49,382 nt of DNA from Verrucomicrobiaceae bacterium (GTDB lineage Bacteria > Verrucomicrobiota > Verrucomicrobiia > Verrucomicrobiales > Verrucomicrobiaceae), in the NCBI GenBank assembly GCA_016795465.1, contig JAEUHK010000048.1:1-49382 (forward strand), read 5' to 3'. The stretch's first letter is position 1. Every line of letters begins with the position of its first letter. The position numbers and the translations under genes are program-made. Positions 31,433-40,272 of this stretch are shown piece after piece. The notes under the pieces were generated by a model that saw only the letters and a program-made list of their open reading frames with translations, made no database searches and was not told where the DNA came from.

Positions 31433-34192
31433 TCAAACGCTGAAGGCGTCCTCGACCAGTTTGTCCTGTTCGAGGCTGTGGATGGCCTTGGAGCCTGCGG
31501 CGGGGCTGGAGGAGCGTTCGCGGCCGGCGTAGCGGAGCTTGTGGTTGCTGAGCTCTTCGAGGCGCGGGCGGATGTAGTAGAAGGCGCCCATGTTGCGGGG
31601 CTCTTCCTGGCACCAGATCCACTTCTTCTGCGCTCGCGGATACTTGGCGACGATCTCCTTGAGCATCTCGTAGTTGAGCGGGTAAAGCTGCTCGATGCGG
31701 ATGATGGCGGCGTTCTTGATTTTGTGCTCTTCGCGGAACTCGAGCAGGTCGTAGTAAACCTTGCCGGAGCACAGAATGAGGCGCGTGACGCGTTCCGGCG
31801 CGGTGGTGAGATGCTCGTCGTCGAGCACTTCCTTGAAGGTGGTGCCTTCGGCCATGTCGCTGAGCTTGCTGACGCACTTCGGATGACGCAGGAGGCTCTT
31901 CGGCGTCATGACGACGAGGGGCTTGCGGGTGCTGCGTTTGATCTGGCGGCGCAGGGCGTGGAAGTATTGCGCGGGCGTGGTGAAATTGCACACCTGCCAG
32001 TTGCCGCCGGCGCTGAGCTGCAGGAAGCGCTCGAGGCGGGCGCTGGAGTGCTCGGGGCCCTGGCCTTCGTAGCCGTGCGGGAGAAGCAGCGTGACATGCG
32101 AGGGGCGCTGCCATTTGCTCTCGGCGGAGGCGATGAACTGGTCGAGGATGACCTGCGCACCGTTCACGAAGTCGCCAAACTGCGCCTCCCAGCAGACGAG
32201 GAGGTTGCTGGCGAGCAGCGAGTAGCCGTAGTCAAAGCCGAGCACGGCGGCTTCGGACAGGAGCGAGTTGTAAACGCAGTAGCGGCCCTGCTCGGCCTGC
32301 AAATTGTTCAGCGGGATGTAGCGCTCGCGGTTTTGGGAATCGTAAAACACGCTGTGGCGATGGCTGAAGGTGCCGCGACGCACGTCCTGGCCGGAAAGGC
32401 GCACGCCGTGGCCTTCGGTGAGCAGCGTGCCAAAGGCGAGCGACTCGGCGTAGGCCCAGTCGATGCCTTCACCGGCCTCAATGGCCTTTTTGCGTGCCGC
32501 GAGGAAGCGCTTCGCGATGGTGGGATGCAAGTTGAAGCCCTCGGGCGTTTCCAGCAGGCGTTCGCCGACTTTTTTGAGCTTCGCGAGCTCGACGCCGGTT
32601 TTGACGGGGTTGTAATCGTAGGCCGGTTGCAGCTCGGCCATGCTGCCTTCGAAAGGATTGCCGCCATTCGCGGACTTGTCCTTCTCGGCGAGCGTGGTGA
32701 CGCCTTGCTCGAGTTCGTCTTCGAGCTCTTTTTGCAACGCGGCGGCTCCGGCTTCATCGAGGATGCCCTGCGACGCGAGGTCGAGGCGGAAGAGCGTGGC
32801 GGTGGACGGATGCTGACCGATGGCGCGGGCCATGTTGGGCTGCGTGAAGCCGGGCTCGTCGGTCTCATTGTGACCGTGGCGTCGGTAGCAGACGATGTCG
32901 ATGATGACATCGCGGCCGAAGGTCTGGCGGAATTCGAGCGCGAGCTTGGCAGCGCGGACGACTTCCATCGGGCAATCGCCATTCACATGGAAGACGGGCG
33001 CTTCGATCATCTTCGCCACGTCGGTGCAGTAGTGCGAGCTGCGGGCGTCCGCAGGCTGCGTGGTGAAGCCGATCTGGTTGTTCACGATGACGTGGATCGT
33101 GCCGCCGGTGCGGTAACCGGGAAGCTGCGAGAGATTGAGCACTTCCGCGACGAGTCCCTGGCCGGCGAAGGCGGCGTCACCATGGATGAGCACCGGGATG
33201 ACCTTCTTGCGCTCCGCAGTGTCGCCAAGCGCCCGCTGACGGGCACGCGCCATGCCTTCCACGACGGGATCGACGGCTTCGAGGTGGCTCGGATTCGGCG
33301 CGAGCATCACGCCGATGGAATCGCCGCTCGCCGTCTGGCGCACGGTTTCAAAACCGAGGTGGTATTTCACGTCGCCATCGCCGGCGACCATGTTGGGCAC
33401 GTAGTTTTCGCTGAACTCGTAGAAGAGATACTCCAGCGGCTTGCGCAGGAAATTCGCCAGCACGCTCAAACGACCGCGGTGGGCCATGCCGAGCACGATT
33501 TCGCGTCCGCCGTAGGCTGGCATGCCTTCGAGCACGGTTTCGAGGGCTACGAGCAACGATTCGCCGCCTTCCACGGAGAAGCGCTTCTGCCCGACGAAAC
33601 GGCGATGCAGGAAGCGCTCGAACGTTTCCGCCTCCAGCAACCAGCGCAACGCGTCGATGTGCTCCTTTGCGGCCGGTTTTGGTGCTTCGGTGACCTCGAT
33701 GCGGTCGAGCAGCCACGCACGCACTTCGGGATTGTTGATGTGCCAGAACTCGAAGCCCGTTTTGCCACAGTAAATGCGGCGCAGTTCGCCGAGCATCGTT
33801 TTGAGCTTCATCGGCTGACCGCCGCGGAACATGTGCGTCTGCACATCCTCTTCGAGCTCTTCATCCGTGAAACCAAGGCCTGCGAGCGAGAGCGACGCGA
33901 TCTCCGGTCCCTGCGTGCTGAGCGGATCGAGATGCGCCGCGGTGTGACCGAGCGCGCGGAAGTGATGGATCGCATTCGTCACGCGCATGCGGAAGCTCAG
34001 CGTCTTTTCCGAGAGCGTCGCGGAGCCATCCGCACCCTTCGCGGGCTGCGCGGCCAGTTTGGCCATGCCGAGCTCGAAACCTTCAAAGAACGATGACCAC
34101 AGCGGCTCGACGGAAGCAGGGTCTTTTTTCCAGTCGATGTATTTCGACTCAAGGAAGTCCGCGTTGGCGCGGTAGGGGAGCGAGGCACTCAT
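31433..34192 (-). CDS. sucA: 2-oxoglutarate dehydrogenase E1
   Basis: The protein has 919 residues, the normal size for the thiamine-diphosphate-dependent E1 of the 2-oxoglutarate dehydrogenase complex. It is recognised from end to end: an N-terminal helix region binding E2 (ESKYIDWKKDPASVEPLW), GMAHRGRLSVLANFL, IPVLIHGDAAFAGQG, ThDP-binding NGDCPMEVVRAAKLA, CYRRHGHNETDEPGFTQP, and the C-terminal WCQEEPRNMGAFYYIRPRLEE. It decarboxylates 2-oxoglutarate and succinylates the E2 lipoyl group. It is first in the operon with sucB; the ATG at 34192 has no Shine-Dalgarno sequence. Confidence 0.95.
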   Translation of the reverse strand: MSASLPYRANADFLESKYIDWKKDPASVEPLWSSFFEGFELGMAKLAAQPAKGADGSATLSEKTLSFRMRVTNAIHHFRALGHTAAHLDPLSTQGPEIASLSLAGLGFTDEELEEDVQTHMFRGGQPMKLKTMLGELRRIYCGKTGFEFWHINNPEVRAWLLDRIEVTEAPKPAAKEHIDALRWLLEAETFERFLHRRFVGQKRFSVEGGESLLVALETVLEGMPAYGGREIVLGMAHRGRLSVLANFLRKPLEYLFYEFSENYVPNMVAGDGDVKYHLGFETVRQTASGDSIGVMLAPNPSHLEAVDPVVEGMARARQRALGDTAERKKVIPVLIHGDAAFAGQGLVAEVLNLSQLPGYRTGGTIHVIVNNQIGFTTQPADARSSHYCTDVAKMIEAPVFHVNGDCPMEVVRAAKLALEFRQTFGRDVIIDIVCYRRHGHNETDEPGFTQPNMARAIGQHPSTATLFRLDLASQGILDEAGAAALQKELEDELEQGVTTLAEKDKSANGGNPFEGSMAELQPAYDYNPVKTGVELAKLKKVGERLLETPEGFNLHPTIAKRFLAARKKAIEAGEGIDWAYAESLAFGTLLTEGHGVRLSGQDVRRGTFSHRHSVFYDSQNRERYIPLNNLQAEQGRYCVYNSLLSEAAVLGFDYGYSLLASNLLVCWEAQFGDFVNGAQVILDQFIASAESKWQRPSHVTLLLPHGYEGQGPEHSSARLERFLQLSAGGNWQVCNFTTPAQYFHALRRQIKRSTRKPLVVMTPKSLLRHPKCVSKLSDMAEGTTFKEVLDDEHLTTAPERVTRLILCSGKVYYDLLEFREEHKIKNAAIIRIEQLYPLNYEMLKEIVAKYPRAQKKWIWCQEEPRNMGAFYYIRPRLEELSNHKLRYAGRERSSSPAAGSKAIHSLEQDKLVEDAFSV

Positions 34193-34316
34193 TGGGGCTT
34201 TTTACGGGGGGAAGGGGCGGGCAGAGTGCGCTTGTTTTGGCGTTGTGCAAACGGCGAGGGGCTCCTTTTTTTGGTATTCCGAAGTGACCGCGTGAAAAAG
34301 TCGGCAGCTGGCAGCG

Positions 34317-34334
34317 GCACGCTTTATAACGTGC
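34317..34334. promoter_or_regulatory. Inverted repeat in the sucA/aldolase divergent region
   Basis: GCACG-CTTTATAA-CGTGC brackets a TATAAC-like -10 hexamer 30 bases upstream of the aldolase start. It could be an operator over a promoter. No convincing -35 was found. Confidence 0.35.
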
Positions 34335-34363
34335 TTCCCCAGCCATCCAGCCCTCGTTTCCGC

Positions 34364-35173
34364 ATGAAACTCCGCCCCTCCCGCATCCTCCGCGAGCTCC
34401 GCTCCGGCCAGAACAGCACTGTTTTGAAGCTTAATCTGGGTGATCCCCGGATCGTGGAGCTGGCCGGGCTCGCCGGAGCTAGTGCGGTGTGGCTTTGCAA
34501 TGAGCATGTGCCGAATGACTGGCTCAATCTGGAGCATCAGGTGCGTGCCGCGAAGCTGCATGACCTCGATACGATCGTGCGGGTGAACAAGGGCGGCTAC
34601 AGCGAGTATGTGAAGCCCTTTGAATGCGATGCCACGGGCATCATGGTGCCTCATGTGACCAGCGCGGACGAGGCCCGGCGGGTCGTGGACATGGTGCGCT
34701 GCCGGCCGCTGGGCAGCAAGGCGCTGGACGCCGGAAACATGGACGGTCTGTTCTGCCAGGTGCCGCTGGCGGATTATGCCCACCACTGCAACACGGAGAA
34801 GTTTGTCATTCTGCAAATCGAGAGCCCGGAGGCTTTGGAGGTGGTGGACGAGATCGCGGCGGTGCCCGGTTTTGACATGCTGCTGTTCGGAGCGGGTGAT
34901 TTCAGTCATCGCATCGGAAAACTGGGCCAGGCCACGCATCCCGACGTGGTGGCCGCCCGCAAAAAGGTGGCCGCCGCTGCCCTGCGACACGGGAAGTACC
35001 CTGCCGTGGCCTCTTTGTATGGTCAAAAGGAAGAGGTGGTGGCTGAGGGCACGCGGGTCTTTACGCTCGGCGCCGATGTGCTGGAGCTCGGCAGCGCCTT
35101 CAAAAAGCTCGTCAGCGACTTCGGCGGCACCGCCGGCTCTTCGCAAAGCGACTCTATTTATCGATCCAAGTAG
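34364..35173 (+). CDS. HpcH/HpaI-family aldolase
   Basis: The protein has 269 residues, a class II metal-dependent aldolase of the HpaI type with R73 (IVRVNKG), metal ligands E153 (LQIES) and D179 (LFGAGDFSHRIG), and PHVTSADEARRVVD. These enzymes cleave or form 2-keto-3-deoxy acids using pyruvate and an aldehyde. The ATG at 34364 starts the homology. A short-chain dehydrogenase follows 8 bases later, so the pair probably degrades a sugar-acid-like compound or makes an unusual keto-acid sugar; the actual substrate is unknown. Confidence 0.85.
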   Translation: MKLRPSRILRELRSGQNSTVLKLNLGDPRIVELAGLAGASAVWLCNEHVPNDWLNLEHQVRAAKLHDLDTIVRVNKGGYSEYVKPFECDATGIMVPHVTSADEARRVVDMVRCRPLGSKALDAGNMDGLFCQVPLADYAHHCNTEKFVILQIESPEALEVVDEIAAVPGFDMLLFGAGDFSHRIGKLGQATHPDVVAARKKVAAAALRHGKYPAVASLYGQKEEVVAEGTRVFTLGADVLELGSAFKKLVSDFGGTAGSSQSDSIYRSK

Positions 35174-35181
35174 TCCCAGCC

Positions 35182-35958
35182 ATGTCAGCCGACCTTTTCT
35201 CCCTTCGCGGCAAAACCATCCTGCTCACCGGCGGTGCCGGACTCTACGGCCGCGGTCTCGCGTCGATGCTGGCGGATGCCGGTGCGACCTTGATCCTCGC
35301 GGCACGTGATGTCGCGAAGCTTCAAGCGGTTGCCGAGCAAGAGACGGCCAAGGGGAATCAGGTCTTCGCCGAGTCGCTCGATCAAGGCGAGGAAGCCTCG
35401 GTGCAGGCTTTGCACGACCGCGTTGTCTCAAAACATGGCCCGCTTGACGGACTCGTGAACAATGCCGTGCTCCGGCCTATGAAAGGAGCGAATGGCGGCG
35501 CTGCCCAGTTTGCCGAATCTATGCGTGTGAACGCCACCGGGGTGATGCTGATGCACCATGTGTTTGGCAAGACGATGGCGGGGGCCGGTCGTGGCAGCAT
35601 CGTGAACATCGGCAGCATTCAGGGCATGATCGGACCCAGCTACGAGCTTTATGAAGGCACAGCCATGGGTGACATGCCGCCGGACTACTTCTTTCACAAA
35701 GGCGGCATGGCGAACCTCACACGTTTTTACGCGGCTCTTTACGGCCCCCAAGGTGTCCGGGTGAACTGCCTGGCGCCTGGCGGCTTTTTCAATCATCAGC
35801 CGGAGCCTTTTCTAAAGCGCTACTGCGAGCACACCATGCTGGGCCGAATGGCACACGATACTGATCTGGGAGGTGCCGTTATCTTCCTGCTGAGTGACGC
35901 CTCCCGCTACATCACGGCTGTCAATCTGCCGGTTGATGGTGGCTACACGGCCAAATGA
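35182..35958 (+). CDS. Short-chain dehydrogenase/reductase
   Basis: The protein has 258 residues. It has the NAD(P)-binding TGGAGLYG (16-23), NNAV (93-96), catalytic S145 (NIGSIQG), Y169 and K173 (YFFHK), and GVRVNCLAPGGFFN. The distance between serine and tyrosine is longer than usual because of an inserted segment (GPSYELYEGTAMGDMPPD), a feature of an SDR group found near sugar-acid and polysaccharide genes. It lies 8 bases after the aldolase gene, so the two are probably one operon. Confidence 0.9.
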   Translation: MSADLFSLRGKTILLTGGAGLYGRGLASMLADAGATLILAARDVAKLQAVAEQETAKGNQVFAESLDQGEEASVQALHDRVVSKHGPLDGLVNNAVLRPMKGANGGAAQFAESMRVNATGVMLMHHVFGKTMAGAGRGSIVNIGSIQGMIGPSYELYEGTAMGDMPPDYFFHKGGMANLTRFYAALYGPQGVRVNCLAPGGFFNHQPEPFLKRYCEHTMLGRMAHDTDLGGAVIFLLSDASRYITAVNLPVDGGYTAK

Positions 35959-36146
35959 ACCCGCAGCAAAGGTGGTTGGCATGTCAAAGCTGGACTTTGA
36001 AGCGGTTGTCTTCGCACTTTTGCCGGTTTGTTTAGCGTAGAGCAAAAATAACAAGTCAAGAGCAGTCTGTGGGCCTAAAAATGCAAAAAAGTGAAAATTA
36101 TGCTTTTCAGCCATTACAGCCCCTGCTAATTTTTGATTCTAACGGC

Positions 36147-36180
36147 GCACGTAATTCGTGCTTCGAGCATGACGCTTGAA
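36147..36180 (+). promoter_or_regulatory. Two small hairpins in the porin leader region
   Basis: GCACG-TAATT-CGTGC (36147-36161) is followed directly by TTCGAGC-ATGAC-GCTTGAA (36162-36180, one G-T pair). Together with a markedly AT-richer stretch from about 35990 to 36140, this marks the promoter and leader of the porin gene. Confidence 0.4.
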
Positions 36181-36238
36181 GTTCGAACCATGCGAGTGTC
36201 CGACCTCAACCAACCAACCAAACCAACCTGATCAGACT

Positions 36239-37111
36239 ATGAAATTGAATGCATTGCTGAAGACGCTGGGGTTCTTGGCACTGGCCGCCACTCCCGTTGT
36301 GGCCGGAACCGCCCCCGCCCCCAAAAATCCTGCCCCTGTGCAGCCCGTGAACGATGACCTCGGTGTCAACGTCGGCCTCGGCTACCACACCAACGCCGTC
36401 TGGCGTGGTGCGAACCTCGGCCAGCACTGGATCGACGGCTCCCTTGGCGGTGCCATCCCCCTCGTCGAAGGCACCCGCCTCGCTTGGGACGTGAACTACG
36501 GTTCCCTCGCTGGTGACCAAGATCACCTCGCCCTCGCTGGCGCTCGTGACATGTCCTGGCAGCGCCTCCAGCTTGGTGCTGCTATCCAGCAGGACCTCGG
36601 CCCGGTGACTCTCAGCGCTGGCTATCGTTACTTCCGTAACATGGGCGACTTCAACACGGTCGGCAACATGAACGACGGTCAGGAAGTGAGCCTTGGCCTC
36701 GCCACTGCTCTCGGCCCGATCAATGTCGCTTCCAGCGCCAACTATGACTTCGTGAATGATTCCTGGTACTTCGACCTTGACCTCAACACCAACATTGCGG
36801 TCACCGATTCCATCAGCATCGTTCCCTTCTTCAATGTGGGCTACGGCAAGAACTTCAACTGGCAGTTCAATAAGGGCAATGCCCTCATCCCTGGCGGTAA
36901 CGTCGGTGGCAACGGTATCACTGGCTGGACAGCCATCAGCACCGGCCTTCGCTTCCCGATCAAGCTTAACAGCCGCGCCACTCTGACGCCCTACATTGCT
37001 GGTAACCTGCCCCTCGGCACCACCACCAATCTGGTCGCCGGACCTGCTGTGAATGACACCCCGTTCAAGAGCGTGCTCATGGGCGGCGTGACCCTCAGCG
37101 TCCGCTTCTAA
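36239..37111 (+). CDS. Outer-membrane beta-barrel protein, putative porin
   Basis: The protein has 290 residues with a signal peptide (MKLNALLKTLGFLALAATPVVAG), a Pro/Ala-rich stretch, then regularly alternating amphipathic strands (LGVNVGLGYHTNAVWRGANL, RLAWDVNYGSL, LGAAIQQDLGPVTLSAGYRY, ATLTPYIAGNLPLG) ending in the outer-membrane signal VTLSVRF. It resembles TorF-like putative porins. Codon use is strongly biased to C-ending codons, the leader is long and a strong terminator follows, all suggesting an abundant protein. The start lacks a Shine-Dalgarno sequence; the bases before it are CAACC-rich. Confidence 0.82.
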   Translation: MKLNALLKTLGFLALAATPVVAGTAPAPKNPAPVQPVNDDLGVNVGLGYHTNAVWRGANLGQHWIDGSLGGAIPLVEGTRLAWDVNYGSLAGDQDHLALAGARDMSWQRLQLGAAIQQDLGPVTLSAGYRYFRNMGDFNTVGNMNDGQEVSLGLATALGPINVASSANYDFVNDSWYFDLDLNTNIAVTDSISIVPFFNVGYGKNFNWQFNKGNALIPGGNVGGNGITGWTAISTGLRFPIKLNSRATLTPYIAGNLPLGTTTNLVAGPAVNDTPFKSVLMGGVTLSVRF

Positions 37112-37143
37112 TCGCCTAGCGCGATTCACAACCTTTTCGGTTG

Positions 37144-37175
37144 AACCTCCCGGCGTGAGCCGGGAGGTTTTTTTT
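37144..37175 (+). terminator. Strong rho-independent terminator after the porin gene
   Basis: AACCTCCCGGC-GTGA-GCCGGGAGGTT forms an 11-bp stem followed by an 8-T run. The likely priA start at 37179 lies only 3 bases after the T run. Confidence 0.95.
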
Positions 37176-37178
37176 GCC

Positions 37179-39533
37179 ATGAAGGCTCCTCCGACATCCC
37201 CACAGCCAGACGGCGTCGAGCGCGATCTGTTCGGGGAAGAGCCGCGCACGGAGTGCAAGGAGGCTGCGGATGAGCGGACCGAATTGACCAACAAATCGAT
37301 TGTCCGCGTTCAATTGGAGGGTTCGGCCGCTCTCGAACTGGACTATCTGGTGCCTTCCCGGCTGGAGGGTCGGCTCACCGTCGGTTCGCGGGTGTTGGTG
37401 CCCCTGCAGCGTCAGCAGGTCCCGGCTGTCGTGATGGAGGTGATGAGTGATTCGCCTCATCGGGGCAAACTCAAGGCGGCCATCTCCCTTGTCGGCTCAA
37501 AGCCCATGTTCACGGCCGGCCTGCTCGCGTTGGCGAAGTGGATGACCGAGTATTACATCATCCCGCGGTATCAGGTGCTTCGCACCATGCTTCCTCAGGT
37601 GGTGAGGGAGAAACCGGAGACTTTCTTGAAGGACAGCCGGCTGAGCTTGGTTGCAATGCCGCCGCATGACACTTGGGAAAAGATGCTCAAGACAGCCCCC
37701 ATGCAGGCACGGGTGCTTGATGCGGTGAAAGCCGCAGGAGGGCAGATCACCCTGAGTTCGCTGCGCCGTGATCTGCCGCGGGCCGCCGGGATCATCAAAC
37801 CGTTGCTCAAGGCCGGATGGCTATCCCGCACGGAGACACGCGTGGAGCGTGATCCGTTTCAAGACGAGGAATTCATGCCCTCGCAGGCTCTCACGCTCAC
37901 CGCGGAGCAGCAGGAGGCCGTCGATGCCACGGCGAAAGCACTGGCGAAGCCCGCGGAAGCCCGGCCGCTCCTGCTCCACGGCGTGACTGGCAGCGGCAAG
38001 ACCGAGGTGTACCTCCAAACCATTGCCCGCGTGCTCGAAAGTGGGCTTACGGCCCTCGTTTTGGTGCCGGAGATCAGCCTCACGCCGCAGACCATCGAGC
38101 GCTTCAAGTCCCGTTTTTCGGACCGCAAAGAGCGCATCGCCGTCCTGCACAGCCACCTTAGCGATGGCGAGCGCCATGATGAATGGTTCAAGGTCCAGGA
38201 AGGCCGCGCCGACATCGTCATTGGTGCCCGCAGCGCCATCTTTGCCCCCTTGGAGAGACTCGGCATCATCATCGTGGACGAGGAGCACGAGCCTTCTTAC
38301 AAACAAGACGAGACCCCACGCTACCACGCCCGGGACCTCGCGGTCGTGCGGGCCAAAATCGAAGGCTGCGTGGTCTTGCTCGGCAGTGCCACCCCGAGCC
38401 TCGAATCCTTCGAAAATGCCTCGCGGGGCAAATATGAGCTTCTGCGCCTTACCCGCCGAACGGATGGCAAAACGCTGCCCTACATCCGCATCGTGGACAT
38501 GCGCCTCGAGCGGCGAAAAGGCACCGCCGTGGCCCCGCAGCATGCCGGCATGATCTCGGCCAAGCTCCACGCCGCCATCACCAGCCGGCTCGAAAAGCGG
38601 GAGCAGACCATCCTCTTCCTCAACCGCCGCGGCTTCAATACCTCCCTCACCTGCACCGCCTGTGGCGAGACCGTCCAGTGCCAGGACTGCAGCGTGCCCA
38701 TGACCCTGCACAAGCACGATCACCGTCTCGTCTGCCACGTCTGTGGAGCCCGCCGCCTCCCGCCGTCGAAGTGCCCCTCATGCTCCGACCCGGCCATCAA
38801 GTTCGCCGGCTTCGGCACCGAGCGTGTCGAGGAGGCCGTGCGTGCCTTGTTTCCCCAGGCCCGCATCGCCCGCGTGGACACCGATACCATCCAGCGGAAA
38901 AACCAGCTCCGCGACATGTTGCGCGATTTCCGCGCCCAGAAGCTCGATCTCCTCATCGGCACCCAAATGATCGCCAAAGGGCTCGATTTCCCGAACGTCA
39001 CCCTCGTCGGCGTGCTGAATGCGGACATCGCGCTGAACCTCCCGGACTTCCGAGCTGCTGAGCGCACCTTCCAGCTTCTCGTGCAGGTCGCTGGGCGTGC
39101 CGGGCGTGGAGAGATCAAGGGCGAGGTGATGGTGCAGACCTATGCGCCGCATACCCCGGCAGTGCAGTTTGCCCGTCACAACGACTTCGAAGGCTTTGCC
39201 CAGCAGGAGCTTGAGCACCGCCAGGCCTTCCGCTACCCGCCCTTCAGCCATGTCGTGCTCATCAGCAGCCGCGGCAAACACCAGGCCCGGGCGGAGTTCG
39301 CCCTGCAGACCCTTCACCGCCGCCTCACCGAGGCATTGCCGGCTGATGTCGTCATGGGCGAGCCCGTCCCCAGCCCGCTGGCGAAGGCCCATGGCCAGTT
39401 CCGCTTTCACCTGCTCCTGCGCACACCCCGCATTCGTGCCCTCACCGCGCACATTCACCGGATTCTCAGATCCATCACCTTGCCGGACGATGTCATCGTC
39501 GTGTGGGATGTGGACCCCGTTTCACTGCTGTGA
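37179..39533 (+). CDS. priA: Primosomal protein N', replication-restart helicase PriA
   Basis: The protein has 784 residues and is the replication-restart helicase. An N-terminal 3'-BD domain is seen (IVRVQLEGSAALELDYLVPS), Walker A LLHGVTGSGKTEVYL, DEEH box IIVDEEHEPSYK, and zinc-binding cysteines in CTACGETVQCQDCS and CHVCGARRLPPSKCPSCS. Motif VI QVAGRAGRG follows. It helps reload the replisome at stalled forks. The ATG at 37179 gives about 35 extra residues before the conserved start and has no ribosome-binding site because a terminator abuts it; TTG at 37284 is an alternative. A gene-free region follows. Confidence 0.92.
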   Translation: MKAPPTSPQPDGVERDLFGEEPRTECKEAADERTELTNKSIVRVQLEGSAALELDYLVPSRLEGRLTVGSRVLVPLQRQQVPAVVMEVMSDSPHRGKLKAAISLVGSKPMFTAGLLALAKWMTEYYIIPRYQVLRTMLPQVVREKPETFLKDSRLSLVAMPPHDTWEKMLKTAPMQARVLDAVKAAGGQITLSSLRRDLPRAAGIIKPLLKAGWLSRTETRVERDPFQDEEFMPSQALTLTAEQQEAVDATAKALAKPAEARPLLLHGVTGSGKTEVYLQTIARVLESGLTALVLVPEISLTPQTIERFKSRFSDRKERIAVLHSHLSDGERHDEWFKVQEGRADIVIGARSAIFAPLERLGIIIVDEEHEPSYKQDETPRYHARDLAVVRAKIEGCVVLLGSATPSLESFENASRGKYELLRLTRRTDGKTLPYIRIVDMRLERRKGTAVAPQHAGMISAKLHAAITSRLEKREQTILFLNRRGFNTSLTCTACGETVQCQDCSVPMTLHKHDHRLVCHVCGARRLPPSKCPSCSDPAIKFAGFGTERVEEAVRALFPQARIARVDTDTIQRKNQLRDMLRDFRAQKLDLLIGTQMIAKGLDFPNVTLVGVLNADIALNLPDFRAAERTFQLLVQVAGRAGRGEIKGEVMVQTYAPHTPAVQFARHNDFEGFAQQELEHRQAFRYPPFSHVVLISSRGKHQARAEFALQTLHRRLTEALPADVVMGEPVPSPLAKAHGQFRFHLLLRTPRIRALTAHIHRILRSITLPDDVIVVWDVDPVSLL

Positions 39534-39586
39534 GGGCTTGAGCTACAATTGGGTTTCGCGCGGCTCTTTTTTCGAGACAAACCGAG

Positions 39587-39804
39587 GAGACGCCTCGGAG
39601 GTCGTTCAAGCGGCAAGAGCGACCGGGGAGATGTCTCGGAGGTCGTTCAAACGGCGTGAGTGACCGGGGAGATGTCTCGGAGGTCGTTCAAGCGGCATGA
39701 GCGACCGGGGAGACGCCTCGGAGGTCGTTCAAACGGCGTGAATGACCGGGAAGACGCCTCGGAGGTCGCTCAAACGGCGTGAGTTGCCGGGGAGATGTCT
39801 CGGA
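39587..39804. repeat. 41-bp tandem repeat, 5.3 copies
   Basis: Units begin at 39587, 39628, 39669, 39710 and 39751, with a 13-base sixth unit at 39792. The period is exactly 41 with no indels; units differ by point changes (GAGACGCCTC or GAGATGTCTC at the start). Within each unit GTCGTTC (positions 15-21) can pair with GAGCGAC (31-37) around a 9-base loop, and the variation mostly preserves pairing. Adjacent units touch with no spacer, so it is not a CRISPR array. Confidence 0.92.
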
Positions 39805-40077
39805 AGCGGCTGCTTTGCCCCGCGTCAACCTGCCCACGCCTGAAATGAATCACTGGTTATGGTTTCTACACAGGACTGCATCACGCGTGGTTCCAAACCT
39901 CAAAAACCAACAATCGAATGCTCATCAATCGTAACTCGGTCATGCCCGCGGCCATTTAGCTGGAAGTATTGAGGATTGACGAAAATTTGATTGCTGATTT
40001 CAAGGTCCCTACCGCTGCGCGATACTTCGCGGCCAGCTTGGCAGCTCAATACGTCACTGTTTTGGTGCGTAAGCCCT

Positions 40078-40096
40078 GCTGAACTCCCTCTTCAGC
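40078..40096 (+). promoter_or_regulatory. Stem-loop in the rpsB leader
   Basis: GCTGAA-CTCCCTC-TTCAGC (6-bp stem) lies about 180 bases before rpsB. The GC-rich leader downstream may fold further. In other bacteria S2 represses its own mRNA through the leader; whether this element plays that part is unknown. Confidence 0.4.
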
Positions 40097-40272
40097 CCTA
40101 AAAACCGCTTGCCGCCGGGGTGGTCGCCGCTACCATCGCGGCCCCTTTCGCCCGGCCATGTTGGACGGGACAAAGGCTCAATACTCAGCCCGATCCACCG
40201 AATCAGCCCTTTCGCGGGCCAGAGCATGCTCCTCGTGAGCGTGTGCGGAAGAAAAGGCACCTCAGATACCTC

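Larger units (their letters stand above)
39534..40272. other. Gene-free stretch between priA and rpsB
   Basis: 739 bases with no credible protein-coding gene. It holds the 41-bp tandem array (39587-39804), an AT-richer middle part (about 39840-40010) with nothing recognised, and a likely rpsB leader from about 40070 with a stem-loop at 40078-40096. Short open frames here run through the tandem repeat or lack family resemblance and start signals. Confidence 0.75.

Noticed and set aside
30731..34096. 1121-codon open frame opposite sucA-sucB
   Set aside because: It lies antisense to two certain housekeeping genes and results from their GC-rich codon use; its protein shows no family motif.
34317..34334. 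Full sigma-70 promoter for the aldolase gene
   Set aside because: The TATAAC is a fair -10, but there is no acceptable -35 at the right distance, so it is listed only as a possible operator.
39534..39663. Short protein-coding frame running through the tandem repeat
   Set aside because: The 41-base unit changes frame at each copy, and the frame only continues by chance out of a priA shadow.
39587..39804. CRISPR array
   Set aside because: The units are directly adjacent with no variable spacers, the period is fixed at 41 and no cas gene is present.
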